From: Lachnospiraceae bacterium XBB2008 | GTDB taxonomy: Bacteria; Bacillota; Clostridia; Lachnospirales; Lachnospiraceae | Length of the DNA: 62,906 bases | Direction: 5' to 3' | Assembly (NCBI GenBank): GCA_900102235.1 | Contig: FMVL01000011.1 | Location: forward strand, 40,363-103,268 | In this document: piece after piece, positions 48,862 to 56,829 of the stretch | Position numbering within the stretch: the stretch's first letter is position 1 | How the letters are laid out: every line of letters begins with the position of its first letter | Translations under genes and position numbers: made by a program | Notes under the pieces: generated by a model | Told to the model about the DNA's origin: nothing | Database searches by the model: none | What the model saw: the letters and a program-made list of their open reading frames with translations, nothing else

Positions 48862-50904
48862 TCATTTATTCGTTTCACTGAATATCACGGCGTCTATCCT
48901 CAGGTCATGGGCGGCTGCATAATCCTGTATAAAATCACGGATATTCTCATCGGTGTTATAAGTATCTCTTTCACCATAGCACTGTCTTATGGCTCCGCCT
49001 CGTACCTCTATGGTGATGAGAGGTTTCGTGATCCGCTTATTGTCCCTGAGGAAAAGGATCGTACATCTCTTAGCTGCCATCGCCTCTATATAGCCTGATG
49101 TTCCTACGCAATGACTAAGACGCCTGCCCTCTTCAATGATCTCCTCCGCACTTTCCGGCATCACGATGGAGTATCTGCCGTCAGTATATTCCCAATCCCG
49201 GGCTTCCTCCGTTTTCCTTTGCTTGATCAATGCCGTGTATTTTGCTATCCGGTCAGCTTGCTTGATAAGTCCGCTGATCCTGATCATCTTGGAATGGTAA
49301 TCATGTATTCGTGAGGGTTTCATATTGACCGGCATCATACCAAATGCCCTTATCTCACGAGCAAGCGGGATACTCTGATCGGTTTCAGCCAGGAATCTGA
49401 GATAGTCCTCATGCATCAACAGATAATCGCGGTATTCATCCATCATACGCCTCCGCTTATCCGAATCAGCCCGCTCGATCGAATTAAGAGTCTGAGCCGC
49501 CTCAAATATCTCCTCTCCGGTCAGCTCATCCTCGCGATCCCAACGCAGTCGGCGATCCAGAAAAAAAGAGACCGCAAATATCCTCTTCTTTACATCCGGA
49601 AAATGTTCAATAAAGTCATCTGACCTCATGCACTCGCCAAAAAGCTGCAGATCATTCGGCACAATGTCCCTATCCAGATACTTTATCTGACGCCCGGTTA
49701 TGCCAAACACCTCCGGTAATGATCTCTCCTCATCCACGATCCGTCCATCATATATATTCTCAAGTATCACATCAAAAAGATCCGTATGAGCCTTCGCTGC
49801 CTGCTCCGCACATAAGAACCTGCTGATCGCTATAAGGATCCCCAAACCTAATCTGTTACTATGTGCATCACATATTTTAGCTGCCAATCCGGTATGTTTC
49901 TCCATACAGGTGCCATCGAACAAGTCCTTATCAACGGTCATTTCCCGCATCTGACGTTTAGATAATACTGCCTTATATATGTCCTCAGCATGCCATTCAT
50001 CCGTTACCGGGTTCTTCGCAAAACAGTACGTTCTCTTACTATCAAAGTAGATCCTGATCTCTTCATCTCTTTCCGGAGGCTTATTCCGCCTGATGGCGCT
50101 TACAGCCATGAGATCCTTATCAAGCCTGACAGCTTTATTGGGACGATGTTTTCGCTTATCAAGTTCACGTCTGATAGTCTCCGGGATATCTCCTTCGGAA
50201 TCATAGTGTTCATCTGCCTTGGCATACAGACTCTTAAACAGTTCAAAGCCCAGCCGATGCAGTGATCCTTCCATGCCTCTCAGCGTGTGAAGGATATCCT
50301 CTTTATGCCGGAGTTTAACCCGTTTAACTATGTCGGTATACAGGCCATATATTTCCCCGTGTCCGGCATCCGCCAGGATATCATATGCATCATCCGAAGG
50401 CAGCTTGTCCGGCGCAAGAAAAGCATATGACTTATCCGGTTTCTCCAGGATCAGGCCATATTCGCCATACACATAGCGGCATACTTCTCTAACCGGAAAA
50501 GAGGTACACTTATATGTATCATCATCGATCCTTGCATATGTGATCTTAAGGCTGAACTTTCTGAATACAAGAGACTCGCCTATAACCATCGCATAAAGAA
50601 AGTATCTTATGATCGATCTGACATTGTCCGGTGCACAATACAGATATGATACCCTGCAGTGTAATACCTCAGACAACATCTCCAGATCATATATATTCTC
50701 AACGATCGCACATGTGTCGTTTACAGGCGTATAACAAAGAAATCGTCTATAATCAAGACTAAAACAGACAACCCCCTTCTTATCAAGCGGGTTTTGATAA
50801 TTAAGATTATATTTCTTACTTGATGAGGGAATCCGATCGATCCCCTCATCAAAAGCAACTGTCTCCCAGGTGGGCTTTATGTCAGCAAACAAGCTTATAT
50901 CCAT
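48862..50904 (-). CDS. PcfJ-like protein
   Basis: The 680-residue protein has the PcfJ C-terminal domain, recognisable by EEGRRLSHCVGTSGYIE, AAKRCTILFLRD and PLITIEVRGGAIRQCYGERD. The N-terminal part (about 1-560) is large and charged without a known domain. PcfJ is known from conjugative plasmids and many gut Firmicutes chromosomes; its reaction is not established. Here no conjugation genes are near. AGGAGCCGCTT precedes the ATG. Confidence 0.8.
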   Translation of the reverse strand: MDISLFADIKPTWETVAFDEGIDRIPSSSKKYNLNYQNPLDKKGVVCFSLDYRRFLCYTPVNDTCAIVENIYDLEMLSEVLHCRVSYLYCAPDNVRSIIRYFLYAMVIGESLVFRKFSLKITYARIDDDTYKCTSFPVREVCRYVYGEYGLILEKPDKSYAFLAPDKLPSDDAYDILADAGHGEIYGLYTDIVKRVKLRHKEDILHTLRGMEGSLHRLGFELFKSLYAKADEHYDSEGDIPETIRRELDKRKHRPNKAVRLDKDLMAVSAIRRNKPPERDEEIRIYFDSKRTYCFAKNPVTDEWHAEDIYKAVLSKRQMREMTVDKDLFDGTCMEKHTGLAAKICDAHSNRLGLGILIAISRFLCAEQAAKAHTDLFDVILENIYDGRIVDEERSLPEVFGITGRQIKYLDRDIVPNDLQLFGECMRSDDFIEHFPDVKKRIFAVSFFLDRRLRWDREDELTGEEIFEAAQTLNSIERADSDKRRRMMDEYRDYLLMHEDYLRFLAETDQSIPLAREIRAFGMMPVNMKPSRIHDYHSKMIRISGLIKQADRIAKYTALIKQRKTEEARDWEYTDGRYSIVMPESAEEIIEEGRRLSHCVGTSGYIEAMAAKRCTILFLRDNKRITKPLITIEVRGGAIRQCYGERDTYNTDENIRDFIQDYAAAHDLRIDAVIFSETNK

Positions 50905-50996
50905 AAGCGGCTCCTATCATATACATATATGATACAGAGCATAGTGGATATTTGCCAATGAACCACCGGTTTATATCCGGTACTCATAATAGTAAA

Positions 50997-51473
50997 TCAC
51001 AGATATTCTTCAGCCCAGGCTTTAAGTTCTTCCGCAGAGGCACCGGCAGCAAAGCGTCTGCCCTCAAATACATGAGCATCCTTCGCCAGATTTCCGATAT
51101 TCATTCCGGATTCTCCGATACCGCTCGATCCGGATGTTGCAAAAGGAACGATAGTCTTTCCGCTAAAATCATATCCTTCCGCAAAAGTATCTATGATCGA
51201 GGGCTCACGATACCACCATACCGGAAAGCCCACAAATATCACATCATACTGAGCCATATTCTCTACCTTGGAGGATATGGCGGGTCTGCATGATCTGTCC
51301 TTCATCTCAACGGAACTTCTGCTGTTTGGATCCTGCCAGTTAAGATCTGCGTCCGTATAAATCTGCTCCGGCACGATCTCGAATATATCCGCTCCGATCG
51401 CTCCCGCAAGATTCTTAGCCAGTTTCTCAGTTACTCCGCTTGCGCTGAAATATGCCACCAATGCTTTTGCCAT
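50997..51473 (-). CDS. Flavodoxin-like protein
   Basis: The 158-residue protein begins [20 protein letters not shown], with the (S/T)xSG(V/N)T FMN loop, and has [20 protein letters not shown] and [13 protein letters not shown]. This type (flavodoxin_4-like) is common in anaerobic Firmicutes and may act as NAD(P)H-linked reductase. GGAGGTGGCAGT precedes the ATG. Confidence 0.85.
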   Translation of the reverse strand: MAKALVAYFSASGVTEKLAKNLAGAIGADIFEIVPEQIYTDADLNWQDPNSRSSVEMKDRSCRPAISSKVENMAQYDVIFVGFPVWWYREPSIIDTFAEGYDFSGKTIVPFATSGSSGIGESGMNIGNLAKDAHVFEGRRFAAGASAEELKAWAEEYL

Positions 51474-51488
51474 ACTGCCACCTCCTGT

Positions 51489-51986
51489 TTATGATAATTC
51501 CGTATATATCATTCCGTTCTTACCACGCTCGGACAACATGAGCGATACGCGCGTCGCCACCATGCTACCTTCGACAGCCTTCTGAATGGGAATGCGCTTG
51601 CCTCCTCTGTAAGAAAACTTACGGATCAAAGTTATATGCGGAGAAAAGCGCTTCTTGTCGTATGGTATGCCCTGCGCGGAAAGTTCCCGGCGAAGACGCT
51701 TCACATAATCGGTAAGCTCAGGATTATCCGCCAGGCCTGCCCAGAATATCTCTCCGAAACAACCCACGCCGTCCAGGCGTATCTCGACCGGTTCAAAATC
51801 CACCCGCTCCATGGCATCCAAAACTTCATCCGGATTACCGTATTCACCAATGAACGCGAGCGTGATATGCAGGTTCTCGCGCTTGGTATAATTTCCTGTC
51901 ACGCCCTGTGCCTTCAGTTCCTGCTGAAAAGCAGTCAGAGCATCGAGGATATGATCTTCAAACTGTAGCGCAATAAAAAGTCTCAT
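51489..51986 (-). CDS. thpR: RNA 2',3'-cyclic phosphodiesterase ThpR (LigT)
   Basis: The 165-residue protein has two HxT motifs, HITLAFIG (residues about 46-53) and HITLIRKF (about 125-132), and starts MRLFIALQFEDH. The 2H family hydrolyses 2',3'-cyclic phosphates or joins 2'-5' linkages in vitro. A 34-codon remnant with nearly the same first residues occurs at 54239-54343. In the same window RtcB and KptA act on related RNA end groups. It is 4 bp downstream of the C_GCAxxG gene stop. Confidence 0.9.
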   Translation of the reverse strand: MRLFIALQFEDHILDALTAFQQELKAQGVTGNYTKRENLHITLAFIGEYGNPDEVLDAMERVDFEPVEIRLDGVGCFGEIFWAGLADNPELTDYVKRLRRELSAQGIPYDKKRFSPHITLIRKFSYRGGKRIPIQKAVEGSMVATRVSLMLSERGKNGMIYTELS

Positions 51987-51990
51987 AAAA

Positions 51991-52413
51991 CTATGGCATT
52001 GATCTCTCCCGACTGTCGTATTCCTCTATGACCTGCTCAAGGATGTCACAGGCGGCCTCTATGGTATGCTTACACCTGATGTCCGGTTGAAAAGACTGCG
52101 GCTTGATATCCTTACATAATACCGAGCCATATCGCTCATTGAACTTCCTGATGAGCGCGGTCGTGACCGGTCTGATATCCGTACTCTCATGCGCCTTCTT
52201 CTCCACGTATCTCATCGAAAGGATCGATACAGCAGACAAAATCGCTCCGCAGGTATTTCCTGTCTGTATGCCTGCACCGAAACCTCCGAAAGCGATCATG
52301 TCCCTGTCGTGGAGTTCCAGACCATAATATTCATTTCCGGCTCTGATCATTGTCTCGGCACAGTTATAGTTCTGGTCATAATAGTATTTAGAATATAAAT
52401 CTTTTAAGGCCAT
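51991..52413 (-). CDS. C-GCAxxG-C-C family protein
   Basis: The 140-residue protein has NCAETMIRAGNEYY, GGFGAGIQTGNTCGAILSAV and CKHTIEAACDILE, the Cys pattern of the C_GCAxxG_C_C family, thought to bind a metal or redox cofactor. Members sit near redox and transport genes. GGAGATAAAAAG precedes the ATG. It precedes thpR by 4 bp. Confidence 0.85.
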   Translation of the reverse strand: MALKDLYSKYYYDQNYNCAETMIRAGNEYYGLELHDRDMIAFGGFGAGIQTGNTCGAILSAVSILSMRYVEKKAHESTDIRPVTTALIRKFNERYGSVLCKDIKPQSFQPDIRCKHTIEAACDILEQVIEEYDSRERSMP

Positions 52414-52442
52414 CTTTTTATCTCCTTATCGAATCGTAATGA

Positions 52443-53297
52443 TCACCTATACTTGATCATACATTCAACCACCCCGAAAAATTCCCGGACGATATAGTGG
52501 ATCCCCACGGGAAGCAAAGTGGTCGCCGGCACAGAATATACATTATTATATCCTGTATGTTCGGCTATCATAAGCGCCCTGTACTCATGAAATCCGTTAG
52601 AAACTATACCAACGGAAGCATTCGGATCACCTATGATCTCCAAACTGTTCTTTAGATTCTGCTCAGTATCTCTTGATCTCTCCTCTAAGATGATCCGTTC
52701 ATCATCTATACCATATATATCAACCAGCTGATCATGGATACACTGTGCTTCACTTATTACTTCATCAGGGCCCTGGCCTCCGGATGCGATCAGAAGGGTA
52801 TCCTGATTATCATCCATATATTCAGCCGCTCTGATGATACGCACCTTGAGAGGATTAGTCGGAGTTGTGCCACGCATGCCCGCCCCAAGGACTACAATAT
52901 AGTCCAGATCTGCCGGCGGTGTCGCTGTCATGGCATCCACTATCCTGCTCTCTATGAACAGGAAAAAGGCAAGACAGATTACAAATACAATCCTGTAAAC
53001 GAGTCTGATGACCTTCCGGGCACGCCTGTCCTTCTTATCACCGGATATGAGCATCCGGATCCTGACAAAGCAAAAAATCGCTATCAACGGCCAGATCCAT
53101 ACACAGGATAACGCGATGCCTGCATAGATCATGCAGATAATAAAATAAACCGCTGACCATATCCCAACGGGAAAATATAAGTATATCGATATCTTATTAA
53201 AGGCTACTATATCTCTGTGCTTCCGCACAAAGAAAAAAGCCACTATGAGTCCGATGATCATGGGCAATGCCAGGATCAGGAGCATTACTGTCTTCAT
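52443..53297 (-). CDS. YdcF-family (DUF218) membrane protein
   Basis: The 284-residue protein has about four N-terminal transmembrane helices and a C-terminal DUF218 domain (LDYIVVLGAGMRG, SGGQGPDEVISEAQ, ERIILEERSRDTEQNL, VGIVSNGFHEYRALMIAE). The E. coli ElyC/SanA group of this family acts in envelope maintenance. A topology with the domain outside is likely. Stand-alone gene. Confidence 0.85.
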   Translation of the reverse strand: MKTVMLLILALPMIIGLIVAFFFVRKHRDIVAFNKISIYLYFPVGIWSAVYFIICMIYAGIALSCVWIWPLIAIFCFVRIRMLISGDKKDRRARKVIRLVYRIVFVICLAFFLFIESRIVDAMTATPPADLDYIVVLGAGMRGTTPTNPLKVRIIRAAEYMDDNQDTLLIASGGQGPDEVISEAQCIHDQLVDIYGIDDERIILEERSRDTEQNLKNSLEIIGDPNASVGIVSNGFHEYRALMIAEHTGYNNVYSVPATTLLPVGIHYIVREFFGVVECMIKYR

Positions 53298-53331
53298 ATC
53301 ATATATTTAAAGAATAACTCTATATGGCCTG

Positions 53332-53682
53332 TCATAATACAGCCTTCCAGTCATCCTCTTTGAATCCGGTCAGCACGGCATCATCCGTGATAAGTAGTGG
53401 TCTCTTCACCAGCATCCCATCCGATGCGAGCAGTTTATACATCTCATCTTCACTCATATCCACCAGTTTCTTTGACAGTTCCATCTCCCGATAAAGTTGT
53501 CCGCTGGTATTGAAGAACTTCCGTAAAGAAAGGCCACTCTTCTTATGAAGCTGCCTGATCGTCTTCTCGTCAGGATGATCTTCCTTGATATCGATCAGCT
53601 GATATTGGATCTTATTATCATCCAGCCACTTCAAAGCCTTCTTACAAGTAGTGCACTTCGAATAACAATATACTTTGATCAT
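53332..53682 (-). CDS. ArsC/Spx-family reductase-like protein
   Basis: The 116-residue thioredoxin-fold protein starts KVYCYSKCTTCKKALKWLDD with a CxxC pair, then IKEDHPDEKTIRQLHKKSGL and LASDGMLVKRPLLITDD. This is the arsenate-reductase-like family (YffB/Spx) common in Firmicutes; it lacks evidence for true arsenate reduction. GGGGAGAAACG precedes the ATG; it is 13 bp downstream of kptA. Confidence 0.85.
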   Translation of the reverse strand: MIKVYCYSKCTTCKKALKWLDDNKIQYQLIDIKEDHPDEKTIRQLHKKSGLSLRKFFNTSGQLYREMELSKKLVDMSEDEMYKLLASDGMLVKRPLLITDDAVLTGFKEDDWKAVL

Positions 53683-53695
53683 CGTTTCTCCCCTT

Positions 53696-54235
53696 CTATA
53701 TCCTGTTCAAATACCTAACCGGCACTTCTTTGGTGAGCCATACCCCATTGACGGAGCGGTAGAATACAAAACCATCATTATGCATATCTCCGCTCTTCAC
53801 CTCATATATCACCGGTCTGCCATGACGCTGTCCGACCTTATGTGCCGTTTCCTTATCTTCTGACAAATGTACATACAGTCTGGACTTTGGGATAAGCCCC
53901 TGCTCATCTATCGATGCGATATACTTCTCTCCCGTTCCATGAAAAAGGATTTCCGGTGGAATTACTTCCTCCAGCTCGACATCCACCGGAATAGAATGTC
54001 CCTGATTGGCACGGATAAGTGTATGATCTTCATTGAATGAATACCGCTGCTTCTCATCTTCAGCAACTATTCGTTCCAGGATATTCATATCTAACGGATG
54101 TGTCTTACTCACACCTGCGATCAGCGCATCAACATCCGCCCAGCCGTGCTCATCCAGAGTGATCCCTATCACTTCAGGCTTATGTCGAAGGATCAGTGAT
54201 ATGTATCTGCTGGTTTCTTCATCTGATTTAGCCAT
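53696..54235 (-). CDS. kptA: RNA 2'-phosphotransferase KptA/Tpt1
   Basis: The 179-residue protein has SRYISLILRHKPEVIGI, GWADVDALI, IRANQGHSIPVD, LFHGTGEKYIASIDEQGL and VHLSEDKETAHKVGQRHG, the full KptA pattern. It transfers an internal RNA 2'-phosphate to NAD, giving ADP-ribose 1'',2''-cyclic phosphate. In bacteria no splicing needs it, so it may repair RNA or act on other phosphates; the macro-domain gene in the window could process its product. It starts 4 bp after the ThpR remnant. Confidence 0.92.
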   Translation of the reverse strand: MAKSDEETSRYISLILRHKPEVIGITLDEHGWADVDALIAGVSKTHPLDMNILERIVAEDEKQRYSFNEDHTLIRANQGHSIPVDVELEEVIPPEILFHGTGEKYIASIDEQGLIPKSRLYVHLSEDKETAHKVGQRHGRPVIYEVKSGDMHNDGFVFYRSVNGVWLTKEVPVRYLNRI

Positions 54236-54238
54236 ATG

Positions 54239-54343
54239 CTATTCTTCCACACTCTCCAAAAGTATCCGCTGATCAAATCCGCCCCGCTTCTCAGCCTTTT
54301 CACGCCTATGATCTTCAAACTGTATCGCTATAAAAAGTCTCAT
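54239..54343 (-). pseudogene. Remnant of a ThpR-type gene
   Basis: The 34-codon frame reads MRLFIAIQFEDH, nearly identical to the first twelve residues of thpR at 51986, then an unrelated-looking tail (GGFDQRILLESVEE). Both HxT motifs are missing. It is a second thpR copy reduced by deletion; the DNA match to the thpR start also covers the following bases. The tail DNA supplies the ribosome site of kptA. Confidence 0.5.
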
Positions 54344-54355
54344 AAAACCGGATGC

Positions 54356-54817
54356 TCACATCCCAAACTCAGCACACAGAGCATCGAACCTGCCCTGTTC
54401 CTTCTCCTTGACTGCTTTGGAAGAATCCTTCAGGCAATGGTCGATCACATCCGCATCCTTAAGTACTTCATCCATCGGACCATCCACGACCGGCTTATCG
54501 TCGTGATGATAGATAGCGGAACATATCTGCTCCGTCTCTGCTTCATTGGTCAAAGCCAGCTCACTCAGTATCTGTCTCGCCAGGTCTGCACCCAGATGAG
54601 CGTGATCATCATAGGAGCCCGACTTATATGCATGCAGGTCGTGCAGCATGGCCGCCATCGCTGCTATCTCCGGATCCAGTCCGCGCTTCTTCGCTATCAT
54701 GGTAGCGGCAAGCGATACACCATACAGATGTGCGATAGCGCTTGTACGCTTGTCCGGATCCTCCATCTTATTCAGTTCCGCATCTACTATCTTACGAAGT
54801 TCTTTTAATCTGCTCAT
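54356..54817 (-). CDS. HD-domain phosphohydrolase
   Basis: The 153-residue protein carries the HD signature AAMLHDLHAYKSG, an upstream His in IAHLYGVSLAA and downstream IYHHDDKPV. HD proteins hydrolyse phosphomonoesters or phosphodiesters, often nucleotides. Size fits a single HDc domain without other modules. CAGGAGAGATC precedes the ATG. Confidence 0.8.
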   Translation of the reverse strand: MSRLKELRKIVDAELNKMEDPDKRTSAIAHLYGVSLAATMIAKKRGLDPEIAAMAAMLHDLHAYKSGSYDDHAHLGADLARQILSELALTNEAETEQICSAIYHHDDKPVVDGPMDEVLKDADVIDHCLKDSSKAVKEKEQGRFDALCAEFGM

Positions 54818-54836
54818 GATCTCTCCTGATTATGGG

Positions 54837-55580
54837 TTAAACCTCTCCCTGCACCAGGGAGAGTAACTTCCGATCAACTGTTTCCTCAGTATCACAGCAT
54901 TTAGGTACAAAGTCACATTCCCGGACCGGAGCATGCAAAAGCGCCTTCGCCCATGTGCATGCAAGGGCATAACGGCCATACAGATAATGCATATGGAAGC
55001 CGTCACGGCAGATGGATATGCCTCCCTTAGATACATCGAACTCCGGATGCTTCCTGATATTCTGAATAACATCACCGCACGGGATCAGTATAATGCCGTA
55101 CTTCTTAGCGATCTGCGTATAGTTGTCCCGAGAACGTCTGTACATCTCCTGCTGATCGCGGTTATATCTCATAAAAGCTCCGTGATTACTGTCGACCTCA
55201 TACGCCCATGTCTGCTGCATGCATATCTGAGCACCGGGCACTTCCTTCTTCAGGTACTCAAATATCAATCCTGCGAACGGCTCGTAAGTATCGATCCATC
55301 CGCTGTCATGACTGGATTGCTGTGTCACGATGAAATCCCATGACATGCTATGCAGAACATCCGAAACAGATACATATCTGTCCGTGATCACCCCGTTTTC
55401 CTGATACTGGTACGCTGTCTCGTCTTTCTCTATATTGCGCCAGTGCTGTTCCAATGAGCAGCCTCCGATATAGAGATTCACCACATGAACGGATAATCCC
55501 ATACTTGCACACAGATCATGCAGATAAGCTGTAGCATCTCTGGAAAAACTGTTACCGATCGCCAGGATATCAGTCGTCAT
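54837..55580 (-). CDS. DUF4886 SGNH-type hydrolase
   Basis: The 247-residue protein has ILAIGNSFSRDATAYL (catalytic Ser in a GNSFS block), VTQQSSHDSG, and RDGFHMHYLYGRYA (His at the end). This is the DUF4886 branch of SGNH esterases. No signal peptide; a deacetylase on imported carbohydrates is a fair guess. It ends 19 bp before the HD gene. Confidence 0.82.
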   Translation of the reverse strand: MTTDILAIGNSFSRDATAYLHDLCASMGLSVHVVNLYIGGCSLEQHWRNIEKDETAYQYQENGVITDRYVSVSDVLHSMSWDFIVTQQSSHDSGWIDTYEPFAGLIFEYLKKEVPGAQICMQQTWAYEVDSNHGAFMRYNRDQQEMYRRSRDNYTQIAKKYGIILIPCGDVIQNIRKHPEFDVSKGGISICRDGFHMHYLYGRYALACTWAKALLHAPVRECDFVPKCCDTEETVDRKLLSLVQGEV

Positions 55581-55592
55581 ATGTTATTCCCC

Positions 55593-55904
55593 TCAGCATC
55601 CTTTCCTTCCGCTCTTATGATCATCTATGGAGCAGGCGTTTGGTGACCCGTATTCGATCAGGCCGGCATCGGCGGGATCTATGGATATGCGTCCATCCTC
55701 AAACACAAATGCAGGTATCCCGACATCTCCGATCTCCTTGCAATGATCAAAGACGGGACTTGTGTCGCGTAGCCTCGTAAACGCACTCATGTTACGGATA
55801 TTCTCGCCTATGTTTATGTACTCAAATTCATCTTCACGTCCCTTGATCTGCTCATGAACATAGTCACAATAAGGACATGTCGGCATTCCGTATATCTTGA
55901 TCAT
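55593..55904 (-). CDS. Glutaredoxin-like protein
   Basis: The 103-residue protein starts IKIYGMPTCPYCDYVHEQI, with a CPYC active site, then DEFEYINIGENIR, a fast end for a thioredoxin fold; cis-Pro is in VGIPAFVFEDG. Likely dithiol reductase in the cytoplasm. Its start overlaps the preceding small membrane protein gene (ATGA), so they are co-translated. Confidence 0.88.
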   Translation of the reverse strand: MIKIYGMPTCPYCDYVHEQIKGREDEFEYINIGENIRNMSAFTRLRDTSPVFDHCKEIGDVGIPAFVFEDGRISIDPADAGLIEYGSPNACSIDDHKSGRKGC

Positions 55905-56026
55905 GTGTCGCTCCTTTCATTAAAACCTTTGTTCTTCAAAAGCTCGTAGGATACCAGTCCGCTTATCGCAGACAGTACCCCGACTATCATAACTATTCCG
56001 GCTTTGGCTAAATGCTTCTTAATCAT
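55901..56026 (-). CDS. Small membrane protein (41 residues)
   Basis: A 41-codon frame with TTTGGAGGCAACCGAA before the ATG encodes KKHLAKAGIVMIVGVLSAIS and a basic C terminus, giving one transmembrane helix. It overlaps the glutaredoxin start by 4 bp, which supports translation. No family known; may tether or regulate its partner. Confidence 0.65.
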   Translation of the reverse strand: MIKKHLAKAGIVMIVGVLSAISGLVSYELLKNKGFNERSDT

Positions 56027-56116
56027 TTCGGTTGCCTCCAAAAAGACTGTCTATCCACCCATTAGGTTTCTAATAACTTCTTTTGCATTTCTTATTTCTA
56101 AATAAGATCACCCGTC

Positions 56117-56779
56117 TTAGATATCCGGATATTTATCCAACCAGTTTTCGCCACGATAATTCTCTATCTGATCTACTATTCTTTTCAGATATTCGTCCAA
56201 TAGTTTGTTTTTCTCTCTGCCCTCAGCAAACCAGACATTCGCCCTGCCGAGTCCAAACGAAGCACCTGCTGCTCTCCGTGGTACGTTCCAAAGATCTCTC
56301 GTTCTGGCCTTCGCCGGCAGCAACACACAATCATCTGCCTTTGCTAAGATATTGTAATACTGTACGTAATCCTCGCCGCCATTCTCACCAGCAAAAAAAC
56401 ATTGCTGATAATTCCTATACACCGTAGATTCTTTATACCACCCTACTACAGTTGTATAGTTTTGAAATTGTCTGGGAGCGCAAAAAACAGTCAGCACTCC
56501 ATCAACCTCAGTAGCGGGTTCAATACATCCTTCGATCCGCTCAATATGCAATTCATTTAACTTGTTTCCTTTGGACATCTTTGTCTCGAAGAAGCCAAGG
56601 CAATAGTCACCCGGTTCCATCCCGGTATCCTTAAACTCTATGTATTCCGGTTTAAAATTGTACTCCTCATGCCCGTATCCATTTGCGTCCACAAATGAGC
56701 CTCCACCATAGGCTTTATCCTGATCACAGGTACCTTTATAATACTTCATATATGCTATGTTACAAAATAGTATTCTCAT
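56117..56779 (-). CDS. Hypothetical protein linked to a helicase gene
   Basis: The 220-residue protein begins MRILFCNIAYMKYYKG. It contains NFKPEYIEFKDTGMEPGDYC, TTVVGWYKESTVYRNYQ and GRANVWFAEG. The TTVVGWYK block recalls the beta-barrel of EVE/PUA-like readers of modified bases, though this is only a resemblance. Related proteins often follow helicase genes. It begins 50 bp after the helicase stop, with GGAGGAGATATAA. Confidence 0.55.
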   Translation of the reverse strand: MRILFCNIAYMKYYKGTCDQDKAYGGGSFVDANGYGHEEYNFKPEYIEFKDTGMEPGDYCLGFFETKMSKGNKLNELHIERIEGCIEPATEVDGVLTVFCAPRQFQNYTTVVGWYKESTVYRNYQQCFFAGENGGEDYVQYYNILAKADDCVLLPAKARTRDLWNVPRRAAGASFGLGRANVWFAEGREKNKLLDEYLKRIVDQIENYRGENWLDKYPDI

Positions 56780-56829
56780 TTATATCTCCTCCATCCCGCA
56801 TCAATCACATGAGCCGTAACATGATGTCA

